Of a stretch of 64,000 bases of DNA, positions 8,968-16,967 are shown one piece after another. Position 1 is the first letter of the stretch. Each line of letters starts with the position of its first letter. A program made the translations under genes and the position numbers. Source of the stretch: Adiantum capillus-veneris (Eukaryota; Streptophyta; Polypodiopsida; Polypodiales; Pteridaceae); assembly GCA_014529385.2 (NCBI GenBank), contig CM043952.1:63726870-63790869 (forward strand), in the 5' to 3' direction. Below the pieces are notes generated by a model that was given only the letters and a program-made list of their open reading frames with translations, was not told the origin of the DNA and made no database searches.

Positions 8968-11611
8968 GGATCCTGTAACTCCAATTTCAGAAGTTAGCGT
9001 CTTTTTAGTACTGAAAGCCGAAATGAAGCTTTTAACTATTCAAATGACTTGAAAATTGAAACATGAGCTATTCAGGGCCTAAGGATGCAATGTAGGTGAA
9101 AAAATATGCAAACTGGGCTCAAAAACATGCTTGAGACATCATACGCGTATGATGTCTTTTGTGTCAGAATGACTTCATATTGGTTGTGCTTGTAGCTGAT
9201 AGTGTATACATGAGTGTCATATGCTTGGATTTGAGTTTGGATCCCATTTGGTCAAGTTTTGGCCAGTTTAGTCCAGTTCAGGCTCTTGGCAAAATTTTGA
9301 AAGGGAAATGGATTTTATGATCCAAATTGGATAAAACTTGGTGGATTACTTTCAAATGGCATGTAGAACACTTCTGTTTGGTGGTTGAAGCCCTGAGGTG
9401 CCAAAATCACATAGTGAGACATCATACGCGTATGATGTCTTTTAGTGCATTTTTGGACCAATTTTTTCTATAAGCTTGGATTTGGCTTTAGATAGGCTTA
9501 TTCAGTGGATTTATGAAGTTTGGATAGATTTTTGGCTAAAATTGGCTCTGGAGACATCATACGCGTATGATGTCTTTTTCATCAATTTTTCATGGGATTG
9601 GTTCTGTGGACTCTCCATGTGCTAGTGAAGGACTGTTTATACTCAAATCTTGGTTTGGACTTGAATATGTTGGATTTGGGACAAAAATAGGCTTTGTATG
9701 AAGGATTTTCTCTTAATTGGGCTAATGGGGTGATCCACTTGACCAAATGGTTCCAAACTTCATATGTAGCATGTATTAGATATATATAATGGATGTATGA
9801 TGACAAATGAGCATTTTTGGCTCTGTAAGTGCAAATAGACATTATACGCGTATGATGTCTTTTGTGTCAAAGTGGTGCTTTTTGGTTCCAGATAGCTTGT
9901 AGATGTGTTAATCAACAATCCTACAAAGTTTCAATGAGTTTGGAGTTATTTTGACAAAATTAGGACCAAAAATCAATTTTATGGCCTACTTTGCGTCTTT
10001 TTGGTTTTCCTTGGGTTTTCTAACTCCAATTCTCATGATACTTGGTTCATAGGATGTGATTAATATGTGGAATGAGGCTATGCACTCAAATGTTGAAATG
10101 GATGTGAAAATCATGCTGTGAGACATCATACGCGTATGATGTTTTTTCTTGAAATGTTGGTCTTTTTGTGCAAAGAATGCTTTGTGCTAGTGCCCTAAGC
10201 CCTGCTAACTAGTTTTCAACTTAAAAAGTCATCAGTTTAGCTAAAAAGCCCCCTTATAGGCATTTCAGTCTCCGAAGTCGTCTTTTTGCCTTGGAGTTGA
10301 ATTTCTTCAACTTTTCTTCTTGAGAGTTGCATTTCCAGCTCATTGGATATGTTGCGAAGCCATCCAGTTGGTTGGACTTGACTTTGGCTCCCCGTTCTCC
10401 ATCTTTATCCATTTGGTTGCTCGAAAGCGTCTTTTTCACCATCGGTAAGTGAATCAGCTTTCTTTTGGGTTTTGCTTGCAAACATAAGTCATCCATGTAT
10501 AGTTGAAACTGCTCGTGAAGTTTCATGTCATTTGGTCGTCAATTTTAGCCGTTATGCCAAAATGACGCTTTGTGTGTCCGCAGCCGAATTGGTTGTTCTG
10601 ACTTACTTTTGGTGGTACAAACCTGGAGATACTCCATGGTTGCATTGCCCTCGATGTTGTTAAGCTTCTTGAGAAGTTTTGTGTCGTTCCGACAACTTTT
10701 TTCTGTTTGCCTCTTGCAGGCTCTGTTGACCTAGGGTTTTTCCAGTCGTTCTTTCTCGAGCTTTGAGTGCTAGAACTCATTTTCTATGTTAGGGTAACCC
10801 ACCTCTAAGTTCTTGCAAGGTTTGGTTAGGCGGTTGTGCCCCTACCTAGCGTTCTTCCCCATTCCCCGTCTGCTCTTGTTTCTTGGTTTTGGTGAGTTTT
10901 CGCGACAAAAGTTAACGATAAGCATCAAAAGCTTATGGCAATGAGTCTACCTCTCATGTCTGGTGTCCTCTGAGCTCTCGTAGCAGTCGTAGAAGGCGGT
11001 AGAAGGTCGGATGCTCCTGTGTGCTCTTTGCTCTCTCCAAGAAGGTAATAGTGGAAATGAGCTTGATAGTGAAGTGAAAAATACTTAACTTCGGGCTTCC
11101 CGGATCACTTGTTACCAAATTTGACATGTGCTCCTATCTCGTCGTGAAATGCACTTTAGGATTTGAAATTCCTCAATTTGGACTCCGTTTGACCTGTTTC
11201 TGAGAAATCTGTCCACTTTGCCAAAATTCTGTCATTTTAGGCTTTCCGCAACTTTTTCAGAATTGTACCCCATTTTTACCATGGGTTGCCCTTGTCATTA
11301 GGATCATCACCGTCTATTCTTTTCTTTTTTCCGATCTCATTTCACCTGCTTTTTTATTTTTCTTTTATTTTTATTAAGAAAATCATAAAAATAAAGGAAA
11401 ATAGCAAATTGAAGCCAAAAAATTCCAAACATACACGATAAATAGCTGGTAACCCTGTGTATATGAATATACACTTCTTTGTGATTTTTGGACTTGGATT
11501 ACCACTTTTTTCCACTTTTTAGCTCCAAAAACACTCTTATTTAGTGATATTTACACATCTAGAGACCCAAATTCATCATTTGATCTCTTCTTGTTGCAAA
11601 ACAAGGTATAT
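8968..11611 (-). other. Element A non-coding region between pol and the 3' ORF
   Basis: About 2.6 kb with no convincing coding sequence. It holds the second palindrome array (9134-10144). An acceptor-like TTACAG lies just upstream of the 3' ORF ATG (about 8973-8978), and a donor-like AAAAGTAAGT is on the minus strand at 10610-10601. A 20-bp match to the RT active-site codons lies at 10482-10501. The 3' ORF is probably expressed from a spliced or internally started RNA spanning this region; that is inference. Confidence 0.55.
9134..10144. repeat. Palindrome array 2 of element A (five 24-bp palindromes)
   Basis: Copies at 9134-9157, 9417-9440, 9552-9575, 9837-9860 and 10121-10144. The first three are perfect 24-bp palindromes made of AGACATCATACG and its reverse complement; the last two have one change each. 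Each copy is followed on the + strand by T bases. Start-to-start spacing is 283, 135, 285 and 284 bp, so these look like the conserved cores of a diverged ~284-bp tandem repeat with one truncated unit. Confidence 0.93.
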
Positions 11612-11682
11612 AAGGGCATAAATATTATCAATATCCGCAATCAAACATAAAAAATGGCAAAATCATGTAAGACACTGCCCTT
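11612..11682 (-). other. Conserved inverted repeat AAGGGCA...TGCCCTT with TATA-like motif
   Basis: On the minus strand AAGGGCA (11682-11676) is followed 57 nt later by TGCCCTT (11618-11612), running directly into TTATATACC. Element B has the same two 7-mers at 42676-42682 and 42748-42754, again followed by TATAAAT. Position just after the PR2/W-x-x-K frame is the same in both. It could be an RNA stem, an internal promoter for the 3' ORF, or both. Confidence 0.6.
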
Positions 11683-12330
11683 GTAATATAATTTTTGTTT
11701 TTCTTTGTTTTTTTCCGCTTGTAGCTGCTTTGTAGCTCCTGTATACCTCCCCCCCTCCTAGTCTGAGTCCTCCCGGACGACTATGAGTGTCTGTGGGTGA
11801 AGCATTGTAGTTGTTTTGGTCATAAGTTCCCAATGCAATTGTAGAGCGACGATACAACATTCTTTCCAATAAAGCTGCTCTTTGTTTGATTGAAGGATTG
11901 GTGGTCGGGTTTTGGGTTGGTTTTGGCACTTCGGTAGTAGAATCAGTAGATGGATTCTTCGTTACCTTGTTGTCTTTTTTCACAATCCAAATCTGCTTCC
12001 GCTTTGCTTGTGCTTGCCACAAACTCTTTGCGACCCAAACCTGCTTTGTTCTGTGTGTTGATTTCCTCGCCTTGAAATACCTAGGAGTTTCCGTTGATTG
12101 TCTTGAAGGGAGTTCCTGTTTATAAATCTTTGGGATCCAAATTTGCTGGCTGTAGCTTTGTGCTGTCATGAACTTCTTTGGAATCCAGATCTGTTTCACT
12201 TTCCTTGATTGTCAGGGATCACTCTGTTGTCTGGTATTGAAGACTCTGTTTGTTTTTTCTGGCACCACCTTTTTTGGTCTCCATACCAATGTTGACTCCG
12301 TTTTATCCCAAGTTTGAGCTGTTATATTAT
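11663..12330 (-). CDS. W-x-x-K repeat tract and conserved tail after PR2 (element A)
   Basis: The frame downstream of PR2 encodes five spaced copies of a short basic-aromatic motif: LVWRPKK, KQIWIPKK, QQIWIPK, KQVWVAK and KQIWIVKK. It then has a tail with IKQRAALLERMLYRR and TDTHSRPGGLRLGGGEVY. Element B has the same arrangement (RKIWVPK, IQIWVPK, MKWIWKKK, KQWRVK, YQWRVK, then IKQRAHRLQDLLFGRQ and SHPGVRHLGGVEEY), there in one reading frame with PR2. A TGA at 12212 interrupts the tract and PR2 is one frame off, so this copy appears damaged. The function is unknown; basic-aromatic repeats could bind nucleic acid. Confidence 0.7.
11746..11760 (-). other. Internal polypurine tract of element A
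   Basis: The minus strand reads TAGGAGGGGGGAGG inside the codons for the conserved LGGGEVY tail. It closely matches the terminal tract (GGAGGGGGGAG at 5661-5674), and element B has a comparable run at 42648-42663. A second plus-strand priming site, like the central tract known in lentiviruses and Ty1, is a reasonable inference. Confidence 0.55.
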
Positions 12331-12863
12331 TGCTTGTCTTCCTTGTCCACCCTCGTCGAAGAGTACTCCGGTTGTATAGAAACTTTTGGTTGCCATTGCT
12401 TCTTCTTTTCCTCTGTTTGTTGTTTGCCCTTGTCCGTGGATTCTTCCTTTGGAGTTGGCTCTGCTCCTTTGGTGAACTTAACTGATTGACTTTCACCTTC
12501 GTATTTGATAAGCACTGATTTAGAACTCCAGTCAATCATTGCATTGTATTTCTTCTGCCATGGTTGTCCTAGCAATAATGGATGTTGTGTAGCTTGGTCT
12601 TCAACCACGTAAAACATATGAGGATACACATATTGGTTAATCTGTATATGTAAAACTGTGCACCCGATAGTTTTGATTGCATTCTCAGAGTAACTCTTTA
12701 ACTCTTGCTTGGCAGTTTGTAGTTTAGTGTCATTTGTCAATTGTCTATACAAACTGAGTGACAGTAGGTTAGCTTGAGCTCCTGAATCCAATAGTGCTCT
12801 GGCTTTGATTTGGTTGGTTCCTACTTTGCATTCAATGATGGGTTCTTCTTTGTCATTCCCCAT
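12327..12863 (-). CDS. PR2: second retropepsin-like aspartic protease, downstream of integrase (element A)
   Basis: 178 codons starting 20 nt after the integrase stop. It carries the retropepsin signature ARALLDSGAQANLLS (active-site DSG) near residues 22-36 and the second hallmark HPLLLGQPWQKKYNAMIDW about 70 residues later, followed by a charged tail. Retropepsins act as dimers and cleave Gag-Pol. Element A also has a conventional protease upstream of RT (PR1 in 16862-19357), so this is an additional domain, not a displaced one. Element B has the homologous domain at 41608-42069. No start is certain: in B the integrase C-terminus and PR2 share a frame, suggesting PR2 was originally the C-terminal part of Pol. 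Confidence 0.82.
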   Translation of the reverse strand: MGNDKEEPIIECKVGTNQIKARALLDSGAQANLLSLSLYRQLTNDTKLQTAKQELKSYSENAIKTIGCTVLHIQINQYVYPHMFYVVEDQATQHPLLLGQPWQKKYNAMIDWSSKSVLIKYEGESQSVKFTKGAEPTPKEESTDKGKQQTEEKKKQWQPKVSIQPEYSSTRVDKEDKQ

Positions 12864-12883
12864 TTCTGTTATACTAACTGCGT

Positions 12884-15127
12884 TTATTCGTATTGCTCTT
12901 CATTGCGCTGTTTCTGACGCAGTAGTCTTCTTTTCTCCATTCTTTCCTTCGCCTCGGCTTGCGCTTCCTCCTCAATCTTTTTCTTTTTCTGGACACGCAG
13001 CTTTTCTTGATGTATTTTGAGAAGCATGTCTTGGGTTAGCGGCAAAAGATACTTTTTCACTCTGCATCCACTAATCCAATTGGGCATTTCTTCTCCGTCT
13101 AATGTAGCAAGCTTGACGGCTCCACTTGGTGATAGATCTTTAATCACCAGAGGTCCCATCCCTCGCTTTTTAAGCTTTTTAGCATGTTGTTTCAGAGTGT
13201 AAACTAGGACATAGTCCCCAACCTTAAACTCTTTAGTCCGCACATGCTTATCAAAAAATTCCTTTTGTCGCCTTTTTTGAGCGTAGATGGAAGCTACTGC
13301 TTTTAGGCGAAGCTCATCTAGCTTTTCCAGGTCATCTATTCTATCAGAGAGCTCGTGCCTTGTCCACTCTAGATCCTTAGCCACCCTTAAGGTTGAAATC
13401 AAGAATTCTATTGGCAAGATAGCATTTAGCCCAAAAACCATGTTATATGGGGTCGTTCCTATGGATGTTTTATACGCCACCCTATATGCCCATAATGTTG
13501 AATGTAACTTTTGGTCCCAGTCAGTTCTCGACTCAGATACAATCTTCGTAAGGACCGTGCATATGGTTTTGTTTGTTGCTTCAGCTTGTCCGTTTGCTTG
13601 TGGATGATACGGGGCTGATTTCCTATGGATTACCATGAATTCATCTAGAAGGATCTCTATCACTTCATTTATGAAATGTGTGCCTCGATCACTCACAATT
13701 TCTATTGGCAATCCATATCGTACAAAGACGTATTCATATAGAAATTGTGCCGTGGTCCTGGCATCTGCTTTTTGAGTTGCCTTTGCTTCGACCCACTTTG
13801 TTAGATAGTCTGTAGCCACAATGATGTATTGTGCATGAGTCTTATATGCAGGAGGTGAAATGGGTCCGACATAATCAATCCCCCATTTTGCAAAAGCTCT
13901 TGCCCCCATCATTGGTCTAAGCGGCATATCATCTCTTTTAAGTGGTACTTTGGTCCGCTGACAGTCATCACACCGTTTAACGTATTCCTCAGCGTCCATA
14001 TGTAATGTTGGCCACCATATTCCTGCGGCTAAGACAAGTTTTGCTGTCTTATCACCTGAGAAATGGCCTCCACCTACTCCTCCATGAGCTTGCTCCAGGA
14101 TTATCACATACTCAGACTCTGATGCGCAAATCCTAAGCTGGTTGTCTTTACCTCTCTTATAGAGTTGATCTCCTATTAAAGCGTAATCTCTAGCTTCTGT
14201 CTCTACAGATTTCTGACGAGCTTTTGACGTTCCTTCTGGGAAAGTTCTATTTGTGAGATATTCAACAATATACTGACTCCATTCTGGAGCGATCATTATC
14301 TGATATAATGTTGAATACTCGGCTGGCGGTTTTGATGAACATACAATACATACAGTGACATATTCATGTACGCTTTCTTTCATTCCTGGCCAATAGACTC
14401 CCAATTGTAACAAATTCCTATATGTGTTCCTTCTTGAACAATGAAATGCACATTCCTGAACATGTGCTTCGCACAGATATATATTATATTCCTCAGGATT
14501 GATGCATAGTCGTAAAACATGATCATTTCCCAATTGATACAACCTTCCTGCAATCAATTGAAGATTCTTGGATTGCTGAATAGCAATATGTTTCAGGTTG
14601 TATTCTCTTCTATCGAACTCTCCTCCATAGGTTAATAGGTCAACGACATTTTGAGACCACCTCGGTATCATTTCTATGTTGAACAAGTACGCGTCTGGCA
14701 TGTCGTCATCTACTCCTATAGGGTCTTCTCCATTCGTCAATCGCGAAAGATGATCAGCTCTAAGATGTGTTTTTCCTTTCTTTACTACTACCGTGAAGTC
14801 GAATTCCAGTAAGATAATGAACCATCTCACTATTCTCCCGGTATTGCATGGTTTATTCACTAGGTAGAGCAAGGCTTGGTGATCCGTAAAAAACACAAAC
14901 TTGTTGGCTAGAAGATAATGCCGAAATTTCTTCACAGCATAGATCATTCCTAATCCTTCTCGCTCTGTTGTGGTGTAATTCTTCTCTGCATTGTTGAGCT
15001 GTCGACTGGCGTAACAGATAGGAAAATCCATGTTTCCTTCTTCTGGCTGAGCCAGAATGCATCCTATTGCATATGCAGAAGCATCTATGTGCACATGGAA
15101 TATCTTCTCCCAATCTGGTGATTTCAA
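12884..15127 (-). CDS. RNase H and integrase with two HHCC zinc fingers (element A)
   Basis: 747 codons. RNase H occupies about residues 1-130 (HIDAS with D15, TTEREGLG, FFTDHQALLYLVNKP with D82). Two HHCC modules follow: H222, H229, C260, C263 and H348, H355, C386, C389, with identical internal spacing and a similar linker before each (IPRWSQNVVDLLT and APEWSQYIVEYLT). The integrase core has D418 (KWGIDYVGP), D480 (IVSDRGTHF) and E516 (NGQAEATNK), giving D,D-35-E. The C-terminal domain has VGDYVLVYTLK and a GPLVIKDLSPSGAVKL stretch, then a Lys/Glu-rich tail. RNase H removes template RNA; integrase inserts the cDNA. The frame is -1 relative to RT at about 15135, where A lacks one base compared with B. 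Confidence 0.92.
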   Translation of the reverse strand: MKSPDWEKIFHVHIDASAYAIGCILAQPEEGNMDFPICYASRQLNNAEKNYTTTEREGLGMIYAVKKFRHYLLANKFVFFTDHQALLYLVNKPCNTGRIVRWFIILLEFDFTVVVKKGKTHLRADHLSRLTNGEDPIGVDDDMPDAYLFNIEMIPRWSQNVVDLLTYGGEFDRREYNLKHIAIQQSKNLQLIAGRLYQLGNDHVLRLCINPEEYNIYLCEAHVQECAFHCSRRNTYRNLLQLGVYWPGMKESVHEYVTVCIVCSSKPPAEYSTLYQIMIAPEWSQYIVEYLTNRTFPEGTSKARQKSVETEARDYALIGDQLYKRGKDNQLRICASESEYVIILEQAHGGVGGGHFSGDKTAKLVLAAGIWWPTLHMDAEEYVKRCDDCQRTKVPLKRDDMPLRPMMGARAFAKWGIDYVGPISPPAYKTHAQYIIVATDYLTKWVEAKATQKADARTTAQFLYEYVFVRYGLPIEIVSDRGTHFINEVIEILLDEFMVIHRKSAPYHPQANGQAEATNKTICTVLTKIVSESRTDWDQKLHSTLWAYRVAYKTSIGTTPYNMVFGLNAILPIEFLISTLRVAKDLEWTRHELSDRIDDLEKLDELRLKAVASIYAQKRRQKEFFDKHVRTKEFKVGDYVLVYTLKQHAKKLKKRGMGPLVIKDLSPSGAVKLATLDGEEMPNWISGCRVKKYLLPLTQDMLLKIHQEKLRVQKKKKIEEEAQAEAKERMEKRRLLRQKQRNEEQYE

Positions 15128-16137
15128 GACTGGAGCGTAATGAGTGCCTCTTTCAATTTCTTGAATGATTCCTCACATTCCTCTGTCCATTCAAAGTTCA
15201 CTATTAGCCTGTAAAGTGGTTGGCCTATTATAGCGTACATGTAAATGAATCGTCTATAATATCCACAATGTCCCATAAAGCTCTGTACTTGTTTCGCATT
15301 GGTTGGTCTAGGCATATCCACTATAACTTTTATCTTCTCTAAATCCGTGGATATTCCGTTTTGTGAGACAATATGTCCCAGAATTCTGCCCTGTCGGACC
15401 ATAAACACACATTTCTCAGGATTGAGACAAATGCGATATGTCCTACATTTCTCAAATACTTTTCTTAGGTGTTCTAGATGCTCATCTCTCAGTAGAGAAT
15501 GTACACATAAGTCATCCATGTATATTTCGAGAAACAGCCTTAAGTATTCTTTGAAAGCATGCGTCATCAGCCTCTGGAAGGTTGCGGGAGCATTGGTTAG
15601 ACCAAAAGGCATAACCCGATAAGCATAAATTCCCCACTCCGTTGCAAAAGCTGTTTTATGTTGATCTTCCAGTGCTATGGCTAGCTGGTTATATCCTGAA
15701 AAACCATCAAGAAAGGAGTATGCTGTTTTCCCTGATACACGCTCTAGAACATGATCAGTTATCGGCAGGGGATAATTGTCCCTGATTGTTGCAGCATTCA
15801 CTTTCTTTAAGTTGACACACACTCGGAGTTTTCCGTTCTTCTTAGGTACTACCACAATCGGAGATACCCAATCAGTGTGTTCAATCTCGTATATGAATTC
15901 AGCTTCCATTAGCTTATCTATCTCTTCCTTGATTCGCTTAGCAAAAGTATCATTATATGTGTATGGTCTCTGTCTGCTAGGCTTTGCGTCTTGTTTCAGT
16001 GGGATTGAGTGTTGGCATATCGATGGGTCAACTCCCTTTAAGTCCTTATAAGACCATGCAAACACATCCCTATACTCTCTGAGAAGACTCAAAAGTCTCT
16101 CTTCCTCGCTTGGAGACAAATCTGTGGCTATGTACAC
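15124..16137 (-). CDS. Reverse transcriptase (element A)
   Basis: 337 codons covering the RT palm and fingers: RDVFAWSYKDLKGVDP, WVSPIVVVPKKNGKLRVCVN, FLDGFSGYNQL, FGLTNAPATFQRLM, the catalytic YMDDLCVHS, and the thumb/connection (MPRPTNAKQVQSFMGHCGYY). It copies the genomic RNA into cDNA in the virus-like particle. The annotated start is GTG; the frame is open further upstream to about 16245 and aligns there with B, so this is an internal piece of Gag-Pol and not an independent start. It ends early (ITLQS) because of a 1-bp loss relative to B. Confidence 0.92.
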   Translation of the reverse strand: MYIATDLSPSEEERLLSLLREYRDVFAWSYKDLKGVDPSICQHSIPLKQDAKPSRQRPYTYNDTFAKRIKEEIDKLMEAEFIYEIEHTDWVSPIVVVPKKNGKLRVCVNLKKVNAATIRDNYPLPITDHVLERVSGKTAYSFLDGFSGYNQLAIALEDQHKTAFATEWGIYAYRVMPFGLTNAPATFQRLMTHAFKEYLRLFLEIYMDDLCVHSLLRDEHLEHLRKVFEKCRTYRICLNPEKCVFMVRQGRILGHIVSQNGISTDLEKIKVIVDMPRPTNAKQVQSFMGHCGYYRRFIYMYAIIGQPLYRLIVNFEWTEECEESFKKLKEALITLQS

Positions 16138-16163
16138 CGGTCTAGGCGTCTCACCTGGAGCTG

Positions 16164-16967
16164 CTAAATCAACTTTTTTTGCATCCTCCGGTCCGTCATA
16201 AGATTCGTTCTCCTTCCTCTCTCGAATAGGTGGGGTAATATCACCTTCCTATCCTCTATTGTGAATTTCCTATAGTGAGAGGGAACATCCATGTTTTCCT
16301 TGATTTTGACGTTTTCGTCCTCTCCACTCTCAATTTCTGTCGTCCAAACTTCTTTCAGAGTTTTCTTGAGCTCTCTGTACTTGTTTCTACGTTCTAGCTT
16401 GGACTCCGTGTGTTCTCTGTTGCGCTTGTTCTTTTCTGATTTTTCTGTTTCAGTTTTCGTTCCATTCTTTTGAACTTGATTTCTTGAGCCTCTTTTGTCT
16501 TTTCGTAAGCTCTTTTGATCACTGCCTCTCATTCTTCCAGAAATCTTATCCTTAACACAATCTTCAGCCTTTACTAGCATTAGGAATTGATTTTTTCCTC
16601 TTATTCTAGGCATCGGATTGGTTCTAACCCCTTTTGTTTTTTTCTTTGCTCTATAGTGTTTCTGGCGTTGTTTAGTTTGGTTCGGAAAATCATAAAATCG
16701 GACATCCGTTATAGTTTCTTCGTTTCCGCTTGAATTGTCCGTTGACTCGTTGTCTGCTTCATTTCCCCACTCTGGATGATCGGGAATGTCGTGAAACACC
16801 TCTTCTTCATCTTCCTTTTCCAGTGTATCGTTCTTTTCAGTTTCTTTTTTGAGGACAGTTCTCAACATGAAATACGGAACCACGTCGTACCCGTCCTTGT
16901 CGCAAAATTTCGTTGTGGGACCATCGGAATTGCACAAACATCTAGGGTTGCTAGAATGTGTGTCCAT
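16164..16967 (-). CDS. Charged linker between PR1 and RT (element A)
   Basis: 267 codons, rich in Lys, Arg, Glu and Asp, without a recognisable enzymatic fold. The conserved stretches FCDKDGYDVVPYFML, DCVKDKISGR and VPSHYRKFTIED are found in element B (32590-33230), so it is real coding sequence. It sits in a -1 frame relative to both neighbours, with junctions near 16920 and 16240. B reads through the same regions without these particular shifts, so they are probably mutations or assembly errors. It may act as a Pol spacer or nucleic-acid-binding segment. Confidence 0.72.
   Translation of the reverse strand: MDTHSSNPRCLCNSDGPTTKFCDKDGYDVVPYFMLRTVLKKETEKNDTLEKEDEEEVFHDIPDHPEWGNEADNESTDNSSGNEETITDVRFYDFPNQTKQRQKHYRAKKKTKGVRTNPMPRIRGKNQFLMLVKAEDCVKDKISGRMRGSDQKSLRKDKRGSRNQVQKNGTKTETEKSEKNKRNREHTESKLERRNKYRELKKTLKEVWTTEIESGEDENVKIKENMDVPSHYRKFTIEDRKVILPHLFERGRRTNLMTDRRMQKKLI

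Noticed and set aside
9134-10144. CRISPR-like array (regularly spaced short repeats)
   Set aside because: The spacing is about 284 bp, the repeats are palindromes of a plant retroelement, and no cas genes exist; not a CRISPR array.
10254-10526. Minus-strand frame containing LYMDDLCLQ
   Set aside because: Only the 20-bp RT match explains it; the rest has no RT similarity and no homologue in element B, so it is not called a gene.
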